NCBI GenBank assembly: GCA_947176655.1
Contig: CAMWRK010000041.1
Span: 1 to 12,443, forward strand
Direction: 5' to 3'
Length of the DNA stretch: 12,443 nucleotides
From: an uncultured Prevotellaceae bacterium
GTDB lineage: Bacteria; Bacteroidota; Bacteroidia; Bacteroidales; Bacteroidaceae
The translations under genes were made by a program, and so were the position numbers. Positions 6,362 to 12,443 of this stretch are shown one piece after another; position 1 is the stretch's first letter, and each line of letters begins with the position of its first letter. The notes under the pieces are model-generated. The model saw only the letters and a list, made by a program, of their open reading frames with translations. It was not told where the DNA came from and made no database searches.

Positions 6362-8569
6362 ATGATACAGACAGTAGTAAAACGTGATGGCCGTATTGTC
6401 GGCTTCAATGAACAGAAGATAGCCGCTGCCATCCGTAAGGCGATGCTTACGACAGATGCCGGTGAGGACAATGAACTTATCTCAAAGATAACGGACAGAG
6501 TAAGCGTTAGAGGCAAGTCGCAGATGACCGTGGAGGAGATACAGGACATGGTGGAGGACGAATTGATGAAGTCCAGCCGTCCGGATGTCGCCCGTATATA
6601 TATAAAGTATCGCAGCGCGCGTACCATAGCGCGTAAGGCGAAGACACGTGATATATTCCTGGAGATTATCAATATCAAGAACAACGATGTCACCCGCGAG
6701 AATGCCAACATGAATGCCGACACCCCGGCCGGCATGATGATGAAGTTCGCCAGCGAGACAACGAAGCCTTTTGTGGATGACTATCTGTTGAGCGATGAGG
6801 TGAAGGATGCCGTGAAGAACAACTATCTGCACATCCACGACAAGGACTACTATCCCACTAAGTCCTTGACCTGCGTGCAGCATCCGCTGGACCGCATACT
6901 GAAGTACGGCTTCCAGGCAGGTCATGGAGAGAGCCGTCCGGCCAAGCGTATAGAGACAGCCTCCATACTTGGTTGTATCAGCATGGAGACGGTACAGAAC
7001 GAGATGCACGGAGGGCAGGCCATTCCGGCCTTTGACTTCTATCTTGCTCCATACGTGCGCAAGAGTTTCATAGAAGAGGTGAAGGTGCTTGAGGATTTGA
7101 ATGCCGAGGACTACAGCGAGTTGTACAACTGTGAGATAGAGGATTTCGTGACCATTCCTCTTACCGGTCTTGCCGGCAGGGAGCGCATACGCCAGCATGC
7201 CATCAACAAGACGGTGGAGCGCGTGCATCAGGCTATGGAGGCTTTCATACACAACATGAATACCATCCACTCACGCGGAGGCAACCAGGTGGTGTTCTCG
7301 TCCATAAACTACGGTACCGATACCAGTGCCGAGGGGCGTTGCATAATCCGCGAGTTGCTGACCAGCACATACGAGGGTGTTGGCAACGGAGAGACGGCAA
7401 TCTTCCCGATACAGATATGGAAGAAGAAGAGAGGTGTCAGCTATCTGCCTACGGACAGAAACTACGACCTGTACAAGTATGCCTGTAAGGTGACGGCACG
7501 CCGTTTCTTCCCCAACTTCATCAATTTGGATGCTCCGTACAACTATCACGAGAAGTGGGACATCAACGATCCGGAACGATATAAATGGGAGTGTGCCACC
7601 ATGGGTTGCCGCACGCGTGTCTTCGAGAACAGGTTCGGCCCCAAGACAAGTATCGGACGCGGTAATCTGTCTTTCTCTACAATCAACATCGTTAGACTGG
7701 CCATAGAGTGCATGGACATCAAGGACAAGGATGATCGCATAGCAGCGTTTTTTGCCAAACTCGACCACATTCTGGAAATCACCGCACAGCAGCTTCATGA
7801 CCGCATGGAGTTCCAGAAGACCGCCTTCGTCAAGCAGTTCCCCCTGCTGATGCGCGGACTGTGGATAGGCAGCGAGAATCTTTCTCCCAATGACACTATC
7901 GCTCCCGTCATCAACCAGGGTACTCTGGGTATAGGTTTCATAGGACTGGCGGAGTGTCTTATAGCTCTGACCGGCAAGCATCACGGCGAGAGCGAGGAGA
8001 GCCAGGCTCTGGGTCTGAAGATTGTGACATATATGCGCGACCGCGTTTTGGAGTTCTGCGACCGCTACCAGCACAATTACAGCGTGCTGGCCACTCCTGC
8101 CGAGGGACTTTCCGGACGCTTCACCAAGTTCGACAAAAAGAAGTTCGGCATCATACCCGGTATTACTGACAAGGACTATTATACCAATTCCAATCATGTG
8201 CCCGTGTATTACAAGTGCTCGGCCTTGCACAAGGCGCAGGTGGAGGCTCCGTACCATGCGCTTACCGGAGGCGGCCACATCTTCTACGTGGAAATAGACG
8301 GCGATGCTACGCACAACCCGGAGGCCGTCATGAATATCGTGGACATGATGGACAGATTCAACATCGGTTACGGTTCTGTCAACCATACGCGCAACAGATG
8401 CATGGACTGCGGCTACGAGAATGCAGAGAAGACAATGCACGAGTGCCCGAGTTGCGGCAGCCACAATGTTGACCGTCTCCAACGTATAACCGGCTATCTC
8501 GTGGGCACTACCGACAGATGGAACAAGGCAAAGCTGGCGGAACTGAACGACAGGGTGATACATAAATAA
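6362..8569 (+). CDS. nrdD: Anaerobic (class III) ribonucleoside-triphosphate reductase
   Basis: 735 residues from the ATG at 6362. NrdD reduces ribonucleoside triphosphates to deoxynucleotides without oxygen, using a glycyl radical installed by NrdG. The N-terminus (about 1-95, VVKRDGRIVGFNEQKI) is an ATP-cone allosteric domain. The catalytic barrel carries conserved cysteines at C205 (ILGCIS) and C416 (MGCR), the likely active-site pair. A zinc site of four cysteines (C680, C683, C695, C698) precedes the glycyl-radical loop RITGYLVG, with Gly711 as the radical position 24 residues from the end. The frame stays open upstream to a TTG at 6233, but those residues are unlike the family and would overlap the promoter. 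It has its own promoter and a possibly structured leader. A strong hairpin follows, then nrdG. Confidence 0.96.
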   Translation: MIQTVVKRDGRIVGFNEQKIAAAIRKAMLTTDAGEDNELISKITDRVSVRGKSQMTVEEIQDMVEDELMKSSRPDVARIYIKYRSARTIARKAKTRDIFLEIINIKNNDVTRENANMNADTPAGMMMKFASETTKPFVDDYLLSDEVKDAVKNNYLHIHDKDYYPTKSLTCVQHPLDRILKYGFQAGHGESRPAKRIETASILGCISMETVQNEMHGGQAIPAFDFYLAPYVRKSFIEEVKVLEDLNAEDYSELYNCEIEDFVTIPLTGLAGRERIRQHAINKTVERVHQAMEAFIHNMNTIHSRGGNQVVFSSINYGTDTSAEGRCIIRELLTSTYEGVGNGETAIFPIQIWKKKRGVSYLPTDRNYDLYKYACKVTARRFFPNFINLDAPYNYHEKWDINDPERYKWECATMGCRTRVFENRFGPKTSIGRGNLSFSTINIVRLAIECMDIKDKDDRIAAFFAKLDHILEITAQQLHDRMEFQKTAFVKQFPLLMRGLWIGSENLSPNDTIAPVINQGTLGIGFIGLAECLIALTGKHHGESEESQALGLKIVTYMRDRVLEFCDRYQHNYSVLATPAEGLSGRFTKFDKKKFGIIPGITDKDYYTNSNHVPVYYKCSALHKAQVEAPYHALTGGGHIFYVEIDGDATHNPEAVMNIVDMMDRFNIGYGSVNHTRNRCMDCGYENAEKTMHECPSCGSHNVDRLQRITGYLVGTTDRWNKAKLAELNDRVIHK

Positions 8570-8589
8570 GACCGTGACACAAGTCAATC

Positions 8590-8648
8590 CGACGGGCGGC
8601 AAAGTGTAATCGGCAGCCACCGCTGCGCCAACATTTTGCCGCCCGTCG
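8590..8648 (+). terminator. Strong intrinsic-terminator-like hairpin between nrdD and nrdG
   Basis: Arms 8590-8603 (CGACGGGCGGCAAA) and 8635-8648 are perfectly complementary over 14 GC-rich bp. The 31-nt loop contains a smaller hairpin, GCAGC-cacc-GCTGC. The stem is followed at once by TTTTGTTTCT (8649-8658), so it has the form of a Rho-independent terminator. It lies 20 bp after the nrdD stop and 35 bp before the nrdG start. No convincing TAnnTTTG promoter follows it, so nrdG probably relies on partial readthrough. Confidence 0.8.
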
Positions 8649-8683
8649 TTTTGTTTCTATATACTTTATATTTTTATCAGCAC

Positions 8684-9181
8684 ATGGAATTGCGAGTACT
8701 TGACATTATTGAAGACACCACGGTGGACGGCCCAGGCTTCCGTACAAGCATATATCTGGCAGGATGTCGTCACCATTGTCCCGGATGCCATAATCCGGAG
8801 TCGTGGGATGAGACAGCCGGAGATGCCGTTTCCGTAGACCGTCTTATGGAGATTATTTCTGCCGATCCTTTCGCACACGTCACTCTTTCCGGTGGCGATC
8901 CGCTGTTTCAGGCCAAGGGATGTGCTGAACTCTGCCGCAGAATAAAGGAGGAGACGGACAAGACAGTGTGGTGCTATACAGGCTACACCTGGGAACAGCT
9001 TATGGAAAACGCCGCTCCGGATGTCATGGCTCTGTTGCATAATGTCGATGTTCTTGTAGACGGCCCTTTCATGCAGGCACTCAGAGATACCGATCTTCTT
9101 TTCCGTGGTTCGTCAAACCAGAGACTCATTGATGTGCCCGGTTCATTTGCGGTTGGACATGTAGTTCTTTGGAAACGTTAG
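8684..9181 (+). CDS. nrdG: Anaerobic ribonucleotide reductase activating protein (radical SAM)
   Basis: 165 residues from the ATG at 8684; an upstream TTG at 8636 lies in the terminator stem and is rejected. NrdG cleaves S-adenosylmethionine with a [4Fe-4S] cluster and generates the glycyl radical on NrdD (Gly711 here). The cluster motif CxxxCxxC is CRHHCPGC (C28, C32, C35), preceded by DGPGFRTSIYLAGC as in other NrdG/PFL-activase proteins. The GGDPL motif (70-74) contributes to SAM binding. The C-terminus (VDVLVDGPF, then FRGSSNQRLIDV) is typical of NrdG. It lies 114 bp downstream of nrdD on the same strand, with the hairpin between. The inverted-repeat promoter segment begins 20 bp after its stop. 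Confidence 0.95.
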   Translation: MELRVLDIIEDTTVDGPGFRTSIYLAGCRHHCPGCHNPESWDETAGDAVSVDRLMEIISADPFAHVTLSGGDPLFQAKGCAELCRRIKEETDKTVWCYTGYTWEQLMENAAPDVMALLHNVDVLVDGPFMQALRDTDLLFRGSSNQRLIDVPGSFAVGHVVLWKR

Positions 9182-9201
9182 TGCCGTGGTAAATCCGGAA
9201 A

Positions 9202-9221
9202 AACGACCATTAAATGGAGAC
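9202..9221 (+). repeat. Left arm of a perfect 20-bp inverted repeat
   Basis: AACGACCATTAAATGGAGAC. Its exact reverse complement lies at 9391-9410; identity stops abruptly on both sides. The arm itself has an internal dyad, CCATT-A-AATGG (9207-9217), as expected of a recombinase recognition site. Confidence 0.95.
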
Positions 9222-9351
9222 TGGCCGTAAGGTCTGCACCAGTGAAACGGTAACGGTTAAATGTTATTTCGTATTAATACATCAGATGCTTGTAAATGTG
9301 AAGATAGTATAAAGTTCTTGTGATGTTACTTTAGTTTCGGCTAAAAAAACG

Positions 9352-9359
9352 TACTTTTG
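9352..9359 (+). promoter_or_regulatory. Bacteroidota -7 promoter element inside the inverted-repeat segment
   Basis: TACTTTTG followed by CA matches TAnnTTTG exactly. A weak -33 candidate is TTTA at 9330-9333, 18 bp upstream. Transcription would start near 9366, run through the right repeat arm and reach the ATG at 9470 after a leader of roughly 100 nt. No matching element faces left within the segment, so it acts in one direction at a time. Confidence 0.75.
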
Positions 9360-9390
9360 CAAATAGAATATGTCTTATTGCGTTTGCTGT

Positions 9391-9410
9391 GTCTCCATTT
9401 AATGGTCGTT
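9391..9410 (-). repeat. Right arm of the perfect 20-bp inverted repeat
   Basis: GTCTCCATTTAATGGTCGTT, the exact reverse complement of 9202-9221. It lies between the promoter and the start codon of the downstream gene, so it is part of that gene's leader in the present orientation. Confidence 0.95.
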
Positions 9411-9469
9411 ATATTGAGACATTGTGCAGACACATCTGTCACTTGTATAAATATAATAAGGTTAAGGAT

Positions 9470-10177
9470 ATGGAGGCAAAAGAGAATGCGGTTCGTATAC
9501 AGACATCGTTGTTGAATCCCTACGAAAAGAAACTTCTTGTATGGACGGCGGAGCGTCTGCCCCGTTGGGTCACGTCGGACATGCTGACATGGTTCAGCCT
9601 GTTCGGCTCTGTCGTCATTGCGGCGGGCTATCTGTTTACCAACTATCACCCGGCATGGCTATGGCTCTCCTCGTTGGGTTTCATCCTGCATTGGTTCGGC
9701 GACTCTCTGGACGGGACCATAGCACGTGTGCGCAACCAGCAACGTCCTCTGTACGGGTTCTATATAGACCACAATATGGACTGTGTAAGCGAGTTCTTTA
9801 TTTTTGGCGGCATGGGACTGTCTGCATACATGCATTTCTGGATGGGGCTTCTGCTCTTTGTCGTGTATCTTGCCATGGAGGTTTATGTAATGATATGCGC
9901 CCACCTGAAGAATGAGTTCAAACTGACATACGGAGTATTCGGGCCTACGGAACTGCGTGTGCTCATGATACTGTTGAATACCGTATGGTTCTTTGTCGAA
10001 CCGCTTCATGATTTCAGCTATTCCCTGACGGTCGGTCCATTGAGTGGCGAACTGTTCAGCCTTGACTTGGCCGGTGTCGTCGTTTTTGCGGTGTTGTGCC
10101 AGATGTACTTCAGCAGCATGATAAAGGACGGTCGTCATTTTGCCGCACTTGAGCCGCTGAAGAAGAATAGGGACTGA
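9470..10177 (+). CDS. CDP-alcohol phosphatidyltransferase family membrane enzyme
   Basis: 235 residues from the ATG at 9470; an in-frame GTG at 9389 lies at the edge of the right repeat arm and is rejected. Family members join a CDP-activated lipid alcohol to a second alcohol in the membrane, making phospholipid headgroups or related lipids. The metal-binding signature is visible: D78, D81-G82, A85-R86, G96, D100 and D104 (GDSLDGTIAR, then GFYIDHNMD). Spacing between A-R and G is nine residues, where the textbook pattern has eight. About six hydrophobic segments surround it. The acceptor alcohol cannot be read from sequence: serine, glycerol phosphate, inositol phosphate and others remain possible. 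It is the first gene after the inverted-repeat promoter, and a GtrA-family gene follows after 17 bp. Confidence 0.9.
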   Translation: MEAKENAVRIQTSLLNPYEKKLLVWTAERLPRWVTSDMLTWFSLFGSVVIAAGYLFTNYHPAWLWLSSLGFILHWFGDSLDGTIARVRNQQRPLYGFYIDHNMDCVSEFFIFGGMGLSAYMHFWMGLLLFVVYLAMEVYVMICAHLKNEFKLTYGVFGPTELRVLMILLNTVWFFVEPLHDFSYSLTVGPLSGELFSLDLAGVVVFAVLCQMYFSSMIKDGRHFAALEPLKKNRD

Positions 10178-10194
10178 AGTTGTTGTGGGAGAGA

Positions 10195-10611
10195 ATGGGG
10201 AAACTGCGACGCTATCTCAAATTCATGCTTTCTACACTTGGAGGCACAGCCGTTGACTGCCTGGTCATGTGGCTGTTGGCCGAGGTGTTCTTTGCCGGCA
10301 ACGAGACGGTATGGTTGTTTGTCGCGCCAACAGTCTCCTTTGAGTGTGCCGTGCTTACCAACTATACTCTTGCATACTTCTTTGTGTGGAACGACAGGAT
10401 AGAAAGGAGTTCCGCCCGTTCTTTTGTACGGCGTTTCCTGCCCTACAATGTTTCCTGTGTGGCGGCTTTCCTTATAAAAATGGTTCCGTTCGTGCTTATC
10501 CGGCACTTTGCCGGCCTGAATGTCGTGGTGTGCAATCTGCTTGCCCTTGTCTTTTCCGGTCTGTTCAATTTTGTCATGAACGAGTGGGTCATTTTCCGTA
10601 AAAAAGGCTGA
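10195..10611 (+). CDS. GtrA-family four-helix membrane protein
   Basis: 138 residues from the ATG at 10195, which follows a GGGAGAG stretch; a TTG at 10180 is an alternative. GtrA proteins are small inner-membrane proteins; the best studied are thought to flip undecaprenyl-phosphate-linked sugars during O-antigen or wall-glycan modification. Four hydrophobic segments lie at about 11-33, 39-64, 85-104 and 108-126. Family motifs are GGTAVDCLVMW near the start, NYTLAYFFVW (56-65) and the C-terminal NFVMNEWVIFRKK (125-137). It follows the CDP-alcohol phosphatidyltransferase gene by 17 bp and is presumably cotranscribed, so it would share any switching of the upstream promoter. Its substrate is unknown. 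It ends 34 bp from the convergent ABC transporter gene, with no clear terminator between. Confidence 0.88.
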   Translation: MGKLRRYLKFMLSTLGGTAVDCLVMWLLAEVFFAGNETVWLFVAPTVSFECAVLTNYTLAYFFVWNDRIERSSARSFVRRFLPYNVSCVAAFLIKMVPFVLIRHFAGLNVVVCNLLALVFSGLFNFVMNEWVIFRKKG

Positions 10612-10645
10612 ACGCCGTTTGTCTGCGTGGTATTTCTGTGCATGG

Positions 10646-12379
10646 TCAGAGCCGGTCCAGATGCAGCGACTGTGTGCAATATTCCTTTACGGCATGGCGG
10701 TGCGTGATGAACAGGATGGTCTGTCCCTTCTCCTTTGCCCTTGTGGAAATGTTCATTATCAGTTCCTGCTCCGTGTCCGTGTCCAAGGAACTTGTGGCCT
10801 CGTCAAGCAACAGGACGTTGCCGCGGCGCAGCAGTGCCCTTGCTATCGCTATGCGCTGAGCCTGTCCTTCTGACAGTCCTGTGCCGCTTTCTCCGCAGAC
10901 AGTGTCCAAACCCTCAGGCAGGTCGAAGACAAAGTCTGCGCAGGCTAGGTGCAGTGCATCGGTCATGTCCTGCTCCGTAGCTTGAGGGTCGCCCAACAGC
11001 ATATTGTCACGTATGGTGCCGCTGAAGAGGGTGTTGCCCTGAGGTACGTATACCAGATTGCATCGTGTGGCGGGTGAGGCCGGTGACGTCGCACCAGTCA
11101 TGTCATAGAAATCCACGTTTCCTTCCCGGGGAGACAACAAGGCGAGAATCAGGCGTATCAGCGTTGTCTTGCCGGCACCGGTCTCGCCGGTTATGGCCGT
11201 TGCACTGCCAGGGGTGAAGTCGAACGAGAAGTTGCGGATTATGTCACGCTGCCCATCGGGGTAGGCATACCTTACATTGCGTAAACGGATACCTGTGCTT
11301 CCGTTGAAAAACCTGTTTTTTTCTTCCGGCTCCAACGCTATATCCTCCAGCTGTTCCAGACGTTCTGCCGCTGTCAGTGCGCTGATGATGACGGGAAAAT
11401 AGCGTGTTATGCTCCGGAACGGTCCCTGTACCTGCCCAACCAGCTGTATGAACGCCAGCATGGTGCCGTAGGTTATGGTGCCTGCTTCCAGCCTGTGTAC
11501 GCCCCAGATGAAGGTAAACAGGTATCCGGCTGTAAAGCCGAACGTTACTACGAGATTGCTTGCTGAGGAAAAATGTGTGCGTGAACGTACCTGTTCGTAC
11601 AGTGTCCCTTGTCTTTGCTCCAGACGCCCCACAATGCCGTCGCTCTGTTCCAGCGTCTTCAGCACCATGCGGTGCAGTATGCTCTCCTGCATTAGGCTGT
11701 GTATGGCGCTCTCGCTCCTGCGTATCTCCCGTGCCAGCCGGCGCATTTTCCTCGCATAAACCTTGCTCAGTGCAAGAAACAGGGGAGAAATCAGTGTCAG
11801 CGATATTGCCAGACGTGCATCGAAATGGTATAGGAACAGGAAAGCTATGACCAGACGGAACACCACGCAGATGGTGGCCGGTATGGTGTCGGTGACTACG
11901 CCGGTTATCTCGTTTGTGTCGCGTATGAGCCTGTTGGTGACATCGCCCGAGTGGAACTGCTCTTTGCCTGTCCATACGCTGTGCATCAGCCGTGCGAACA
12001 CACGTTTCTGTATGAGGTTTTGGTTTCTCAGCCCTAAGATGGCACCTATCCTGCTGCGGACAAAGATGATGGCGACACTGCCCAGACCTATTCCAATGAG
12101 TAGGGCACACCCCGCCCAAAGCGGCCTGTCCCCTTGGCCGGTGGCCGTGTCTATTGTCATCTTTGTGGCACGTATCAGGGCGAAGTCTGTGCCCACGATG
12201 GCCAGTCCGAGAACAATGTTCAGCAGAGCCTTTGTCCTTATGCCGCGACTGCTCCGCCACAGCCACCACAGCAGATGTAACATTCTTGGCGTTAACCGCT
12301 TTCCGTTGTCGTTCACCGTGCCAGGTCTGTCGTGCGTTTCTGTCGTGCGGCCTTCGGGGCAGGAACTTCCTCTCGTCAT
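10646..12379 (-). CDS. ABC exporter half-transporter, membrane and ATPase domains fused
   Basis: 577 residues. This is a type IV-fold ABC exporter (MsbA-like) that would act as a dimer in the inner membrane. The transmembrane domain spans about 45-335 (six helices), with coupling-loop-like stretches between. The nucleotide-binding domain starts near 362: Walker A GETGAGKTT (398-406), Q-loop Q447, signature LSEGQ (502-506; E replaces the usual second G), Walker B VLLLDE (522-527), D-loop SLD (531-533) and H-loop H560. All ATPase residues appear intact. Substrate cannot be inferred; family members move lipids, peptides or drugs. The first 32 residues are hydrophilic and unlike the family, so the true start may be the ATG at 12283 (MLHLLWWLWRSSRG), giving 545 residues. 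No TAnnTTTG promoter is seen before the window end. Confidence 0.92.
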   Translation of the reverse strand: MTRGSSCPEGRTTETHDRPGTVNDNGKRLTPRMLHLLWWLWRSSRGIRTKALLNIVLGLAIVGTDFALIRATKMTIDTATGQGDRPLWAGCALLIGIGLGSVAIIFVRSRIGAILGLRNQNLIQKRVFARLMHSVWTGKEQFHSGDVTNRLIRDTNEITGVVTDTIPATICVVFRLVIAFLFLYHFDARLAISLTLISPLFLALSKVYARKMRRLAREIRRSESAIHSLMQESILHRMVLKTLEQSDGIVGRLEQRQGTLYEQVRSRTHFSSASNLVVTFGFTAGYLFTFIWGVHRLEAGTITYGTMLAFIQLVGQVQGPFRSITRYFPVIISALTAAERLEQLEDIALEPEEKNRFFNGSTGIRLRNVRYAYPDGQRDIIRNFSFDFTPGSATAITGETGAGKTTLIRLILALLSPREGNVDFYDMTGATSPASPATRCNLVYVPQGNTLFSGTIRDNMLLGDPQATEQDMTDALHLACADFVFDLPEGLDTVCGESGTGLSEGQAQRIAIARALLRRGNVLLLDEATSSLDTDTEQELIMNISTRAKEKGQTILFITHRHAVKEYCTQSLHLDRL

Positions 12380-12443
12380 TTCTGCGTCAGTGCTTTGTGA
12401 TAATCTTGTTGAATAGCTTAGTGTGTACTATACCTCTCTGGAG

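Larger units (their letters stand above)
9202..9410 (+). other. Candidate invertible (phase-variable) promoter segment
   Basis: Perfect 20-bp inverted repeats bracket 169 bp that contain no gene but do contain one strong Bacteroidota promoter facing right, close to the right arm. Known invertible promoters of Bacteroides capsule loci have inverted repeats of about 20 bp, 100-200 bp apart, around such a promoter, and are flipped by DNA invertases that may be encoded elsewhere. As written the promoter faces the CDP-alcohol phosphatidyltransferase gene (ON). Flipped, its -7 element would fall at 9253-9260 on the minus strand, facing nrdG. No invertase gene is in the window. No direct duplication flanks the arms, which argues against a small transposable element. 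Inversion itself is inferred, not seen. Confidence 0.8.

Noticed and set aside
7271..8620. 449-codon open frame on the minus strand
   Set aside because: It is antisense to nrdD, which is certain, and shows no family motif.
8636..8683. nrdG start at the TTG in the terminator stem
   Set aside because: The codon lies in the right arm of the hairpin, and the added residues (PPVVLFLYTLYF) come from the T-rich tail; ATG 8684 fits the family.
9202..9410. Reading the inverted-repeat segment as a small transposable element (MITE)
   Set aside because: The bases outside the two arms (CGGAAA on the left, ATATTG on the right) are not duplicated, and the interior carries an exact, usefully oriented promoter. 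An invertible promoter explains more. A search for dispersed copies of the 209 bp would settle it.
9389..9469. N-terminal extension of the CDP-alcohol phosphatidyltransferase from a GTG at 9389
   Set aside because: It would overlap the right repeat arm and begin with residues unlike the family; the ATG at 9470 gives a normal N-terminus.
12380..12443. Promoter or upstream gene for the ABC transporter at the window end
   Set aside because: No TAnnTTTG element is seen on the minus strand, and the 64 bp are too few to tell whether another gene precedes it.

Overview
The window looks like chromosome from a member of the Bacteroidales (Bacteroides/Prevotella-type Bacteroidota). Three intergenic regions carry the phylum's -7 promoter signature TAnnTTTG, start codons mostly lack a strong Shine-Dalgarno sequence, and the proteins are the Bacteroidales forms of their families: Mrp without its CxxC pair, a TrmB with SDPQMKK, and a secreted Big2 protein with the short C-terminal 'YDMSGRR...GVFVRNGKK' tail. 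Genus assignment would be a guess. I see no tRNA, rRNA, CRISPR array, transposase or recombinase gene.

Layout. (1) 3-1163 (+): the 3' part of a secreted or surface protein with a bacterial Ig-like domain and a GEVED-like region. A hairpin follows, then mrp (1217-2323, +), an Fe-S carrier ATPase. (2) A 264-bp convergent gap with a 20-bp-stem hairpin. (3) A minus-strand operon read leftward from a promoter at 5750-5757: a membrane-anchored coiled-coil protein of unknown function (5718-4837), trmB (4833-4078) and an NhaC-type Na+/H+ antiporter (4081-2588), with gaps of 3 bp and then a 4-bp start/stop overlap. (4) An AT-rich region, 5719-6361, with a doubtful small ORF, an 18-bp-stem hairpin and the nrdD promoter with a structured leader. 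(5) The anaerobic ribonucleotide reductase pair nrdD (6362-8569) and nrdG (8684-9181), separated by a strong intrinsic-terminator-like hairpin. (6) A 209-bp segment (9202-9410) bounded by perfect 20-bp inverted repeats, with a Bacteroidota promoter inside facing right. (7) The two genes that promoter faces: a CDP-alcohol phosphatidyltransferase (9470-10177) and a GtrA-family membrane protein (10195-10611). (8) A convergent ABC exporter (12379-10646, -).

The most notable element is the segment 9202-9410. Perfect inverted repeats, 169 bp between the arms, a single outward-facing TAnnTTTG promoter next to one arm and no target-site duplication together match the invertible (phase-variable) promoters known from Bacteroides capsule loci. 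Here the promoter would switch a lipid-headgroup or lipid-carrier gene pair (CDP-alcohol phosphatidyltransferase plus GtrA-type flippase-like protein) instead of a capsule locus. As written the promoter is in the ON orientation. Flipped, it would fire toward the 3' end of nrdG. The inversion is an inference from sequence architecture; it could be tested by looking for reads in both orientations.

The rest is housekeeping. NrdD and NrdG make deoxyribonucleotides without oxygen, Mrp delivers Fe-S clusters, TrmB modifies tRNA, and NhaC handles Na+/pH homeostasis. Hairpins lie at several gene boundaries (1174-1206, 2394-2443, 6174-6225, 8590-8648).
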